Positions 1 to 5,944 of a DNA stretch of 6,057 bases are shown here, in pieces. The notes under the pieces were generated by a model. It made no database searches. It was given only the letters and a program-made list of their open reading frames with translations, and was not told the DNA's origin. Position 1 is the stretch's first letter, and every line of letters starts with the position of its first letter. Source of the DNA: Flavobacteriaceae bacterium (GTDB lineage Bacteria; Bacteroidota; Bacteroidia; Flavobacteriales; Flavobacteriaceae); the NCBI GenBank assembly GCA_016763215.1, contig JAESUF010000027.1, positions 1-6,057 of the forward strand, read 5' to 3'. The position numbers and the translations under genes were made by a program.

Positions 1-2
1 TT

Positions 3-584
3 GCACATGTATACGATGTTACCTACGGAGTAGTAAAACCGACAGACAACTTAGTGATTATTGATGATAGTATTGTTAGAGGAACAACACTAAAGAAAAG
101 TATCATCAAAATCTTAGACCGATTAAACCCTAAGAAAATTGTGGTTGTTTCTTCAGCCCCTCAAATTCGTTACCCAGATTGTTACGGAATTGACATGGCA
201 AGAATAGGTGATTTTATTGCTTTTAAAGCAGCATTGGAATTATTGACCGAAACCAATCAATACACTATTGTAGACGAAGTCAATAAAAAATCGATCGCAC
301 AACGCGCTAACCCTGATGCTGAAATTGTGAATTATGTAAAGGAGATTTATGCTCCGTTTACTACGGAACAAGTTTCTGATAAGATAGCTCAAATGCTAAA
401 AACAGAAGAAATCAAAGCAGGTGTAGAGGTAATTTATCAGACGGTAGAAAACCTACACAAAGCTTGCCCAGAGAATTTAGGGGATTGGTATTTTACAGGA
501 GATTATCCAACAGATGGGGGTCATAGAGTAGTAAATGAGGCCTTTATAAACTTCTACGAAGGAAATGATAAAAGAGCGTATTAG
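3..584 (+). CDS. purF: Amidophosphoribosyltransferase (PurF), C-terminal part
   Basis: This is the C-terminal 193 residues of glutamine PRPP amidotransferase, the first committed enzyme of purine synthesis (PRPP + glutamine to phosphoribosylamine), a cytoplasmic enzyme. The reading frame is open from base 3 and the start lies upstream of the window; the ATG at 54 is internal. Fragment residues 17-29 carry the PRPP-binding loop of type I phosphoribosyltransferases (VIIDDSIVRGTT). It is followed by SSAPQIRYPDCYGIDMA, where the YGIDM stretch also occurs in other PurF proteins. The tail after about residue 130 (LGDWYFTGDYPTDGG region) resembles the C-terminal extension of the long Bacteroidota PurF form. 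The N-terminal Ntn glutaminase half is outside the window. The gene ends in TAG, and a strong hairpin terminator follows 71 bases later. Identification is secure; nothing looks broken. Confidence 0.95.
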   Translation, partial: AHVYDVTYGVVKPTDNLVIIDDSIVRGTTLKKSIIKILDRLNPKKIVVVSSAPQIRYPDCYGIDMARIGDFIAFKAALELLTETNQYTIVDEVNKKSIAQRANPDAEIVNYVKEIYAPFTTEQVSDKIAQMLKTEEIKAGVEVIYQTVENLHKACPENLGDWYFTGDYPTDGGHRVVNEAFINFYEGNDKRAY

Positions 585-655
585 TGAATAAACACTTCGA
601 GTGACTTCATTAAATTATATTGAAAATCAAATAATTTTTCAAATTAATATAGAAC

Positions 656-684
656 AAAAAAGCACCCATCTTGGGTGCTTTTTT
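656..684. terminator. Bidirectional intrinsic terminator between purF and SOD
   Basis: AGCACCCA (661-668) pairs with TGGGTGCT (672-679) around a TCT loop. Flanking A5 (656-660) and T5 (680-684) extend the stem to 13 bp and give a U-tract in both directions. It lies between the convergent purF (+) and SOD (-) genes and can stop both transcripts. Confidence 0.93.
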
Positions 685-721
685 GTTATTCAATATAAGT
701 GAGATCCCTAGAGAACGTCTT

Positions 722-1330
722 TTATTTAGCCGCAGCATATCTACTCGCTACCTCATTCCAGTTAATTACATTAAAGAATGCATTTATGTAATCTGGTCTT
801 CTGTTTTGGTAGTTTAAATAGTAAGCATGTTCCCAAACATCAATTCCTAAAATTGGTGTTCCTCCACAAGTTACACCAGGCATTAATGGGTTGTCTTGGT
901 TTGGAGTAGCACAAACTTCTACTTTTCCTCCTGGGAGAACACATAACCATGCCCATCCAGATCCAAATTGAGTAGCAGCTGCTTTAGAGAAAGCATCTTT
1001 GAATCCTTCGAAAGAACCACAAGCAGCATCAATTGCTTCTTTTAATTCTCCAGATAATTCTCCTTTATTAGTTGGGTTCATTACAGACCAGAATAATGAG
1101 TGATTGTAAAACCCACCACCATTATTACGAACAGCACCATTGCTCATATCTAAGCTTCCTAAGATATTTTCAATTGATTGCCCTTCAAGGTAAGTTCCTG
1201 CGATTGCTCCGTTTAATTTTGTTGTATATCCATTGTGATGTTTGCTATGGTGGATTTCCATAGTTCTTGCATCTATATTCGGTTCTAAAGCGTCGTACGC
1301 ATAACCTAATTCTGGTAATTCAAAAGCCAT
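722..1330 (-). CDS. sodA: Superoxide dismutase, Fe/Mn family, Mn-type
   Basis: Cytoplasmic superoxide dismutase (2 superoxide + 2 H+ to H2O2 + O2), 202 residues, the usual length of the family. The metal ligands are His27 (MEIHHSKHH), His77 (FYNHSLFW), Asp164 and His168 (DVWEHAYY). The second-shell Tyr35 is present. NNGGG at 69-73 and Gln145 in NQDNP are the positions typical of Mn-preferring enzymes (Fe enzymes usually carry the active-site Gln earlier, in an AQ pair), though Bacteroidota SODs can work with either metal. I start it at the ATG of MAFELPEL. A longer frame opens at a GTG at 1369, but that codon sits at the 3' edge of the promoter -7 element and the extra 13 residues do not belong to the family. 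No signal peptide is seen. The gene is monocistronic, with its own promoter upstream and a terminator after the stop. Four cysteines (104, 130, 140, 155) are present and are not ligands. Confidence 0.96.
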   Translation of the reverse strand: MAFELPELGYAYDALEPNIDARTMEIHHSKHHNGYTTKLNGAIAGTYLEGQSIENILGSLDMSNGAVRNNGGGFYNHSLFWSVMNPTNKGELSGELKEAIDAACGSFEGFKDAFSKAAATQFGSGWAWLCVLPGGKVEVCATPNQDNPLMPGVTCGGTPILGIDVWEHAYYLNYQNRRPDYINAFFNVINWNEVASRYAAAK

Positions 1331-1370
1331 ATTATATGTTTTAAGGTTAATTTTTCTTTTTAAAGTCACA

Positions 1371-1401
1371 CAAATTTAACTATTAATAACTGTGTGTACA
1401 A
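1371..1401 (-). promoter_or_regulatory. SOD promoter, Bacteroidota type
   Basis: Read on the minus strand this is TTG (1401-1399), 20 bases, then TAAATTTG (1378-1371), matching the Bacteroidota primary sigma consensus TTG-N17-23-TAnnTTTG. It predicts transcription starting near 1363-1367, about 35 bases before the chosen SOD start codon. An inverted repeat, CACACA (1367-1372) and TGTGTG (1391-1396), brackets the spacer and could be an operator; that part is speculative. Confidence 0.75.
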
Positions 1402-1546
1402 GTGCATTGCTTTTTGATAATTGATAGTGGTATAGAAATCAGTGATATTTGTTTTAGACCTAATTTAGTAATTAGTTGCTCAATTTTTCTTTTTGTCTGG
1501 CCGGATGAAAATGTTTTTGTGTAATAAAATAAGAACAGTGATAATA

Positions 1547-1577
1547 AAAAACCCAAGTGTAAAACACTTGGGTTTTT
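1547..1577 (-). terminator. Terminator of the TonB receptor gene
   Basis: ACCCAAGTGT (1551-1560) pairs with ACACTTGGGT (1564-1573) across a 3-base loop; flanking A4/T4 lengthen the stem to 14 bp. It lies 19 bases past the receptor stop codon. On the minus strand the stem ends in a run of T, as an intrinsic terminator should. Confidence 0.92.
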
Positions 1578-1596
1578 ATAAGCAGTAATTATTCAA

Positions 1597-3939
1597 CTAG
1601 AATTTTAAGGTCAATCCTAGTAAGAAGTTTGCTGTAGCTTGCGGATAATAACCTGCACCATCAACTGTAGTTGTAGTTCCTGGATTGGTCCAAGTATCAT
1701 CATAAGTATAATAGTAACCTCTGTCTACATATTCTTTGTTGAATATATTATTAATCAATCCAGAGATTAGGATGGAATTGAAAATTCCATCAGTTTCAAT
1801 TTCATAAACAAAGTTCAAATCACTTGTGAAATAACTATCCAATACATCAGTACTGGATACTCTGCTGTTTAGATTACTCATAAACTGTTCTCCTACATAT
1901 TTAGATAAGAATGATATTTGGAAGTTATCTGTAGGTTGGTAAACAAATGCATTTCCAACAATCACATTTGGAGAAAATGAGATGGTAGTATTTCCTAAGT
2001 TCTCAATTACCCCATCAATTGGGGCATTAAATCCTTTGTTTTTATTTGAGCTGAATGCTGCATTAGAACGAATTGAAAATTGTTCCCCTAATTGAATTTC
2101 AGCCTCAACTTCCAATCCTAAACGATAACTCTTTCCACTCGTTGCTCTAATAGGAGAGCCAACACCATCCAAAGCTCCTGTTAGTACCAATTGATTCTTA
2201 TAATTCATAAAATAGATATTAGAATTCAATCGGATGTTTTTGCTTTTATAGCGCCATCCAAATTCAATATCATCCAAGGTTTCATGCGTAGAAATTCCTT
2301 CTTCAAAACCGTTTCTATTGGGCTCTCTATTTGCCCTTGCATAGGAAAGATATAAGCTGTTTTGATCTGCTAATCGGTATACAAATCCTGCTTTTGGATT
2401 AAAAAAACTGTATTTTTCATTCACATCAATAGGGTCTCTATCTGAAGTTAACCCAGTAGTCTGATAGTTCACAAAACGACCTTGTAAATCTAAATAGGCA
2501 GATACTTTTTCGCTCAACTTATAAGTAGCTTTAGAAAAAACACTAAAATTTGTTTTTTTGGAATCACTAAAATAATAGCGATCTCTACTACTAACATTGG
2601 CTGCTAAATCACTCCCCCAGATTATTTCTCCGAAATGATCTCCGGTATAATTACTATAAGAAATTCCTGAAATGAGATTGATCTTCTCGTTCTTATAATT
2701 CGCGTTGAAATTGAAAACATAAAAATCATTTTCTAACCATCTGCGAACAATTACATCGCTTCCATCAACAATCAAGTTATTGAAATCTGCTGCATCTTCG
2801 CCAGCTTTAAATTGCTCAAAGAAACCAGCCCCTTTGGTATAGTTCAATCCAATATTTGTAGACCAGTTGTTATTTAATTTCTCATTCCAATGCAATTGGT
2901 AATGATTCCGACCATAGTCATCTACCTCGTTTTCATAGGTGTAAGGATTTTGTCTTCTATCTTGTTCTAATTCTTGAGCAGTTAACCCAAACCAAGCTTG
3001 GTAGGTTACTTCAGTCCCTCCAAAAGCAATAGCCTTTATTAAGGTATTTTCATCCGTATATGCAGCTTGTAAAAAATAAGATTTTAAATCGGCATAAGCT
3101 CTGTCTACATAACCATCAGAATAAATATTTGACAACCTTCCAGAAATTTCTAGGTGATCATTTAGTTTTCCAGAAGTAAATTTTACGGTATGCTTTCTTG
3201 TTCCGAAAGATCCGAATGAGTTTGAAATTTCACCACCTGCTTCTTCAGCGATAGCATCTGTTAAGATGTTTAAACTTGCGCCAAAAGCTCCAGAACCATT
3301 TGTAGAGGTTCCTACACCACGTTGCAATTGCAAGTTTTGTACAGACGAAGCAAAATCACCCAAATTTACCCAAAAGGTACCATGACTTACTGCATCATTG
3401 TATGGAATTCCATTAATAGTCACATTAATACGTTCGCTGTTAGAGCCCCTTACATTTAAATAGGTGTAGCCTACACCTCCTCCAGCATCCGAGGATGAAA
3501 TTACAGAAGGTAGGTAGTTTAACAACACAGGAATGTCCTGACCTAAATTACGTTTTTCAATTTCTTTTTTAGAGAGGTTAGAATAGGTGACAGGAATGTC
3601 GGAATTTGCACGTACCGCAGAAACTAGCACTTCATCTAATACATTTTCATTAGAAGAAAGCACGATTACAACTTCCTGATTTTGAGTTAATGAAATTTTC
3701 TTTTCTTGAGTTTTAAACCCAACATAAGAAACTTTTAAGGTGTAATTTCCACGTTTCAAACGGAATTGAAATTCACCATCCATAGTAGATGATGTTCCTT
3801 GTCTGGTTTCTTTAATTACAATGGTTGCTCCAATTAAGGATTTTTTGTTTTCATCGACAACTTTTCCTGAAAGTGTAAATGTTTGGGCGTTTGTAAAAGT
3901 ACTTACAAACAAGAATAAAAAAATAATAATTTTTTTCAT
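1597..3939 (-). CDS. TonB-dependent outer-membrane receptor, TPP-riboswitch controlled (probable thiamin importer)
   Basis: A 780-residue outer-membrane active transporter. Residues 1-18 form a signal peptide (KK, then a hydrophobic Ile/Phe/Leu core) with likely cleavage at TNA|Q. Residues 21-95 form a CarboxypepD_reg-like beta-sandwich (LSGKVVDENKKSLIGAT, DGEFQF, VSYVGF) typical of Bacteroidota receptors. DEVLVS at 102-107 is a probable TonB box. The plug spans about 113-230 and includes LNVRGS, INGIPYND and the RGVGTSTNGSGAFGAS stretch. The remainder is a 22-strand-type barrel ending in GLTLKF with a terminal Phe, the outer-membrane assembly signal. There is no STN signalling domain and no SusD partner next to it, so it is not a typical polysaccharide locus. 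The substrate is inferred from the TPP riboswitch in its leader: thiamin or a thiamin precursor. TPP-controlled TonB receptors are known in this phylum. The family is certain; the substrate is likely but not shown by the protein itself. Confidence 0.9.
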   Translation of the reverse strand: MKKIIIFLFLFVSTFTNAQTFTLSGKVVDENKKSLIGATIVIKETRQGTSSTMDGEFQFRLKRGNYTLKVSYVGFKTQEKKISLTQNQEVVIVLSSNENVLDEVLVSAVRANSDIPVTYSNLSKKEIEKRNLGQDIPVLLNYLPSVISSSDAGGGVGYTYLNVRGSNSERINVTINGIPYNDAVSHGTFWVNLGDFASSVQNLQLQRGVGTSTNGSGAFGASLNILTDAIAEEAGGEISNSFGSFGTRKHTVKFTSGKLNDHLEISGRLSNIYSDGYVDRAYADLKSYFLQAAYTDENTLIKAIAFGGTEVTYQAWFGLTAQELEQDRRQNPYTYENEVDDYGRNHYQLHWNEKLNNNWSTNIGLNYTKGAGFFEQFKAGEDAADFNNLIVDGSDVIVRRWLENDFYVFNFNANYKNEKINLISGISYSNYTGDHFGEIIWGSDLAANVSSRDRYYFSDSKKTNFSVFSKATYKLSEKVSAYLDLQGRFVNYQTTGLTSDRDPIDVNEKYSFFNPKAGFVYRLADQNSLYLSYARANREPNRNGFEEGISTHETLDDIEFGWRYKSKNIRLNSNIYFMNYKNQLVLTGALDGVGSPIRATSGKSYRLGLEVEAEIQLGEQFSIRSNAAFSSNKNKGFNAPIDGVIENLGNTTISFSPNVIVGNAFVYQPTDNFQISFLSKYVGEQFMSNLNSRVSSTDVLDSYFTSDLNFVYEIETDGIFNSILISGLINNIFNKEYVDRGYYYTYDDTWTNPGTTTTVDGAGYYPQATANFLLGLTLKF

Positions 3940-4058
3940 TTTAAAAAAATTTAAAACGAATAAAAAGAGGTAATTATTCTTGAGTTAATATTGAATAATT
4001 AAATTGTTGAAGCTCCCGCTTCTGCACTCGTTACTAAGGCCTACTAGACCTTTTTAAC
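3940..4058 (-). promoter_or_regulatory. Riboswitch expression platform / receptor 5' leader
   Basis: About 120 nt separate the TPP aptamer from the receptor ATG. On the minus strand two hairpins are visible. The first (4058-4030) directly abuts the aptamer: AAGGTC pairs with GGCCTT around a TAGTA loop, including one G-U pair, with an outer GTTA/TAAC. It reuses the ATG bases that would close aptamer P1. The second is GAAGC-GGGA-GCTTC (4022-4009). Neither is followed by a clear run of U, so this does not look like a simple terminator. The last about 50 nt before the ATG are A/T only in long stretches and carry no Shine-Dalgarno sequence, as is normal here. Confidence 0.45.
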
Positions 4059-4171
4059 ATTCGCTTTCCTAAACAGCATTATCTGTTCTAGGTTCAATGG
4101 GTATGATCTCAGCCTCTTCTGAATTTGTTTCAGGATTTTTAAATCCTATTCAGCTTTAGCACCCCTTTATG
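4058..4171 (-). promoter_or_regulatory. TPP riboswitch (THI element)
   Basis: Minus-strand RNA holds the conserved TPP aptamer blocks in the right order. These are GGGGTGCT (4165-4158), an extended P3 arm (CTGAAT/ATTCAG with an inner AGGATT/AATCCT hairpin), CTGAGA (4112-4107) followed by ACCC (4102-4099), GAACCT (4095-4090), and the P4/P5 part ACAGATAATGCTGT followed by AGGAA (4070-4066). These bind the pyrimidine and the pyrophosphate of TPP, respectively. P1 is short (CAT/ATG). The aptamer sits about 120 nt before the TonB receptor start on the same strand. When TPP is plentiful it should lower receptor expression. The motif match is strong; the mode of control (transcription or translation) is not clear from the sequence. 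Confidence 0.93.
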
Positions 4172-4180
4172 AGAACGGGA

Positions 4181-4188
4181 CAAAAGTA
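4181..4188 (-). promoter_or_regulatory. Probable -7 element for the riboswitch-receptor transcript
   Basis: TACTTTTG on the minus strand matches TAnnTTTG and lies 16 bases before the GGGGTGCT block of the aptamer, so the RNA would begin just before it. No exact TTG is found 17-23 bases upstream; only a T-rich TTT/TTC stretch at about 4206-4210 is there, so the -33 half is weak. Confidence 0.55.
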
Positions 4189-4214
4189 GTTTGGTTTTTT
4201 GAAATAAAGAATTA

Positions 4215-4493
4215 TTATTCTATTTTTCTTAACAGTTCTCTATCATAATGTTTTGAAAATGTACTGATGTATTCAGGACCATTAATTAATTCAGTAAGTT
4301 CAATTTCTAAAATTCTTGCGATGTCAATAAATTTTTGAAGATGGAGCCTACTATATCCTTTTTCAATTTTATGATATGAATTTTGGCTAATGTTCATCAT
4401 ATCAGCCATGTATGACTGAGAGTAGCCTTTTTCTAATCTAACTTTTTTTATCCTTTCTCGGATTATATCTACTAATTGCTGTGTCTTATTCAT
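4215..4493 (-). CDS. Small XRE-family (Cro/CI-type HTH) transcriptional regulator
   Basis: A 92-residue protein that is almost only a DNA-binding domain. The five-helix HTH_3/XRE fold spans residues about 8-70: RIKKVRLEKGYSQSYMADMM gives helices 1-2, NISQNSYHKIEKGYSRL the recognition helix and the turn after it (the S-Q-x-x-Y-x-K-I-E-x-G pattern is diagnostic), and FIDIARILEIELTELI helices 4-5. A short polar tail of about 20 residues follows. It has no sensor, peptidase or membrane part. The start is the first ATG; a weak TACTTTTA (4557-4550) could be its -7 element. It ends 27 bases before the -7 element of the riboswitch transcript with no terminator between, so some read-through into the receptor leader is possible. 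Its target is unknown. No toxin gene is adjacent, so I do not call it an antitoxin. Confidence 0.85.
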   Translation of the reverse strand: MNKTQQLVDIIRERIKKVRLEKGYSQSYMADMMNISQNSYHKIEKGYSRLHLQKFIDIARILEIELTELINGPEYISTFSKHYDRELLRKIE

Positions 4494-4665
4494 GTATTCA
4501 GAGGATTTAAATACAATAAAGAAGTTTTTTAAACCTACCTATTCCGATGTAAAAGTAACGAAAAGAAGAGGAAGACAGCTTCATCATTTCTAGGGATATT
4601 TATAGCTTTTTGCCCTAACTAGAAAGGGTTAGTTATTTTAGCTATTATTTATAGCTTGAGGCTAT
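4494..4665. other. Non-coding spacer with repeated TAGC-type motifs
   Basis: No plausible protein gene. The region holds the 5' leader of the XRE gene and, at 4597-4665, a cluster of related motifs: TATTTATAGCTT occurs twice (4597-4608 and 4646-4657), TAGCTA is a palindrome at 4639-4644, and ATAGC/GCTAT form a hairpin (4651-4665). TAACTA (4616-4621) and TAGTTA (4629-4634) form another possible hairpin. They lie between the divergent XRE gene and the + strand promoter at 4666 and could be binding sites; this is inference. Confidence 0.35.
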
Positions 4666-4695
4666 TTGATTGATAGTCATTAATTTGTAGGTTTG
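4666..4695 (+). promoter_or_regulatory. Bacteroidota-type promoter facing the candidate ncRNA
   Basis: TTG (4666-4668), 19 bases, TAGGTTTG (4688-4695): an exact match to TTG-N17-23-TAnnTTTG. It points to the + strand, where no protein gene begins. The expected transcription start is near 4699-4703. Confidence 0.55.
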
Positions 4696-4699
4696 TTTA

Positions 4700-4876
4700 T
4701 GAGTTTTTTCATATTCATGAAATAACTTTATTAAAAGGAAAACCTCTGAAAGGATCAGGGAAAAAATAATTACTTTGAGGAGGATATTACTCTGTTTTAT
4801 TATAGAGATAATTGTATCCCATTCAGGGGGAGTAATTATAAGGAGAGAGCTGTATTGGCAGCTCTCTTTCCTTTTT
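4700..4876 (+). ncRNA. Candidate structured small RNA, about 175 nt
   Basis: A transcript starting from the promoter at 4666-4695 and ending at the terminator at 4840-4876 would have no credible open reading frame but four successive hairpins. They are: TTTCAT/ATGAAA (4707-4722); CC-t-CTGA/TCAG-GG around AAGGA (4743-4760); a long arm (4766-4839) closed by a perfect 9-bp ATAATTACT/AGTAATTAT and continuing as TGAG/TTCA, GGATA/TATCC, TTA/TAA and CTCTGT/ATAGAG around a 6-base loop; and the terminator stem. The 3' end touches the stop codon of the convergent arfB. I do not recognise the family. It does not have the end-to-end pairing of 6S RNA. It could also be a degenerate mobile inverted repeat or merely a folded spacer. 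Promoter and terminator are seen; the RNA itself is inference. Confidence 0.42.
4840..4876 (+). terminator. Intrinsic terminator, + strand orientation
   Basis: AGAGAGCTG (4844-4852) pairs perfectly with CAGCTCTCT (4859-4867) around a 6-base loop. AAGG/CCTT extend the stem past a TT bulge, and T5 follows at 4872-4876. In the other direction the tail is CCTTATAATTA, much poorer in U, so the hairpin favours a + strand transcript, although it may also help end arfB. Confidence 0.7.
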
Positions 4877-5278
4877 ATTCTAGGTTTGGTTTTTTACGAA
4901 GCGTTTTTTTTGTTGAATGCTTCTGTTTGTTCTCTAATCGTTTTGTTTTTTGAGTGTAGCTCACTTTGGTAGGTTTTCGTTTTTTAGGACGAGTAAGTCC
5001 AGCCATTAAGATTTCAAAAAAACGTTTAACAGCCTTCTCTTTATTTTTATGCTGACTTCTACTTTCGCTTGATGAGAGTTGTAAAATTCCGCCTTTTGTT
5101 AATCGAGAAGAAAGTGTTTTTAGTAGTAATTCTTTGTCTTCATCGGAAATCGATTCTGAATTTGGAATGTCGAAAGACAATTCAATTTTAGAAGAAACCT
5201 TATTACATGTTGTCCCCCAGCACCAGAGCTTCGTACTGCTTTAAACTGAAGTTCTTTGTAAATAGATTCTTTGTTCAT
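4875..5278 (-). pseudogene. arfB: Ribosome-rescue peptidyl-tRNA hydrolase ArfB (YaeJ), frameshifted
   Basis: ArfB enters stalled non-stop ribosomes and hydrolyses the peptidyl-tRNA. Two overlapping frames together spell one ArfB of about 134 residues, the normal length. The first begins at ATG 5278 (MNKESIYKELQFK) and contains the catalytic RSSGAGGQHV, with GGQ at residues 21-23. The second, reading to 4875, supplies NKVSSKIELSFDIPNS, the SSSESRSQHKN motif and a Lys/Arg-rich tail that in this family fills the mRNA channel. The frames join if one base is added in the TT at 5203-5204 (minus strand GTAATAAG should read GTAAATAAG, giving HVNKVSSK). As written, translation leaves the family at residue 26 and stops at 5120. 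A slip on the upstream G5 run would destroy the GGQ, so programmed frameshifting is unlikely. It is either a real recent inactivation or a base-calling error. Family identity is secure. Confidence 0.88.
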
Positions 5279-5288
5279 TTGATCTTGT

Positions 5289-5336
5289 GATTCTCCATTA
5301 AGCCTGCCTGTTGGCAAGACAGGTGTGGAATGACAG
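5289..5336. repeat. REP-like imperfect palindrome between arfB and the kinase gene
   Basis: The core CCTGCCT/AGACAGG (5303-5309 and 5317-5323) pairs with one mismatch around a 7-base loop. TCCA and TGGA lie outside it. On the minus strand the unit begins CTGTCATTCC and ends GGAGAATC. It is G+C-rich in an A+T-rich setting. It resembles the short dispersed 'GTCATTCC...GGAATC' palindromes common between genes in this group (recalled, not searched). It could also act as a weak transcript-ending or stabilising hairpin after the kinase gene. Confidence 0.5.
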
Positions 5337-5347
5337 CTGAGTTTATT

Positions 5348-5944
5348 TTATAGTGTATCTGAATATGAATACAAATCAGTTTTACCAGCAATAATTTCAT
5401 CAATGGCTTCAATAGCTGCTTTAAATCGAGTTTCCTTATCTCCTTTAAGTAAAATGTACGGGCGATTGTTTTGCTGTAATGCTTTTTGAAAAGCGTCAAA
5501 CATTTCCAATCGCAATTCAGGACGGTCACGTAAATCGTCTTCTACCCATGGAGTATCAATGTAGGTTAATAAATACAGATCATAGGAGTTTTTATTAGCA
5601 GCTTTCTCTAATAGAGGGTCTACAAGTCCACCGTAATATTCTTCAGAATACACTTTCGTTTCTAGTAAGTCGGTATCGCAAATAAGAACTTTGTCAGCTC
5701 TTTTAGCCAACCTGTTCTCTAAATTCATTTGTCCGTAAGCAATAGGTAAAATATCTTTAGGTTCACAGGTTCTACGCTCTTGATTCCATACTTTTTGTAA
5801 GTACGGACGTGCATGTTCTTCTACCCAAACGGTATTGTAATGTTTGGCTAATTGAATTGAAAGTGTTGTTTTTCCAGTGCTTTCCGGACCAAACAAAACT
5901 ATTTTCACAAGGTTGATGTCTTCTTGTCTAAGGTTTTTTTCCAT
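5348..5944 (-). CDS. NadR-type P-loop kinase (ribosylnicotinamide-kinase-like, AAA_28)
   Basis: A 198-residue cytoplasmic ATP-dependent kinase-like protein matching the ribosylnicotinamide kinase domain of NadR, without NadR's HTH or adenylyltransferase domains. Visible motifs: Walker A GPESTGKT at 19-26, EEHARPYL at 42-49, DTDLLETKVYSEEYYG at 90-105 (the DTD...T..Y signature of the NadR kinase domain) and DTPWVEDDLRDRPE at 130-143 (the lid / LRD motif). In NadR this domain phosphorylates nicotinamide riboside to NMN. Its start ATG lies inside the end of the PnuC gene (40-base overlap), so the two are translationally coupled. An alternative GTG start at 5908, overlapping the pnuC TGA, would leave only one residue before the P-loop strand and seems less likely. 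Substrate options are nicotinamide riboside or, given the nearby TPP-controlled receptor, thiamin; the sequence does not decide. Confidence 0.85.
   Translation of the reverse strand: MEKNLRQEDINLVKIVLFGPESTGKTTLSIQLAKHYNTVWVEEHARPYLQKVWNQERRTCEPKDILPIAYGQMNLENRLAKRADKVLICDTDLLETKVYSEEYYGGLVDPLLEKAANKNSYDLYLLTYIDTPWVEDDLRDRPELRLEMFDAFQKALQQNNRPYILLKGDKETRFKAAIEAIDEIIAGKTDLYSYSDTL

Noticed and set aside
1072..1263. 63-codon + strand reading frame inside the SOD gene
   Set aside because: It is antisense to a clearly conserved SOD, has no recognisable domain and has no promoter; it is a shadow.
4215..4493. XRE protein as antitoxin of a toxin-antitoxin pair
   Set aside because: No HigB-, RelE- or HipA-like partner is adjacent on either side.
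4699..4725. 8-codon reading frame (MSFFIFMK) at the start of the candidate ncRNA, possible small toxin or leader peptide
   Set aside because: Its ATG is at or before the predicted transcription start, it is very short, and chance is enough to explain it in AT-rich DNA.
4700..4876. 6S RNA
   Set aside because: The two ends do not pair with each other around a central bubble; the fold is a row of separate hairpins ending in a terminator.
4775..4972. 65-codon + strand hydrophobic reading frame
   Set aside because: It starts at TTG, runs straight through the terminator hairpin at 4840-4876 and into arfB antisense. The Phe/Leu-rich composition comes from reading A-rich Lys codons backwards.
5205..5225. 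Programmed ribosomal frameshift in arfB at the G5 run
   Set aside because: A -1 slip at the G run would change GGQHV to a non-catalytic sequence; only a base gain after GGQHV restores the family sequence.
5275..5529. 84-codon - strand reading frame overlapping the kinase C-terminus
   Set aside because: It is an out-of-frame overlap with the kinase coding region and the REP-like palindrome, with no family resemblance.
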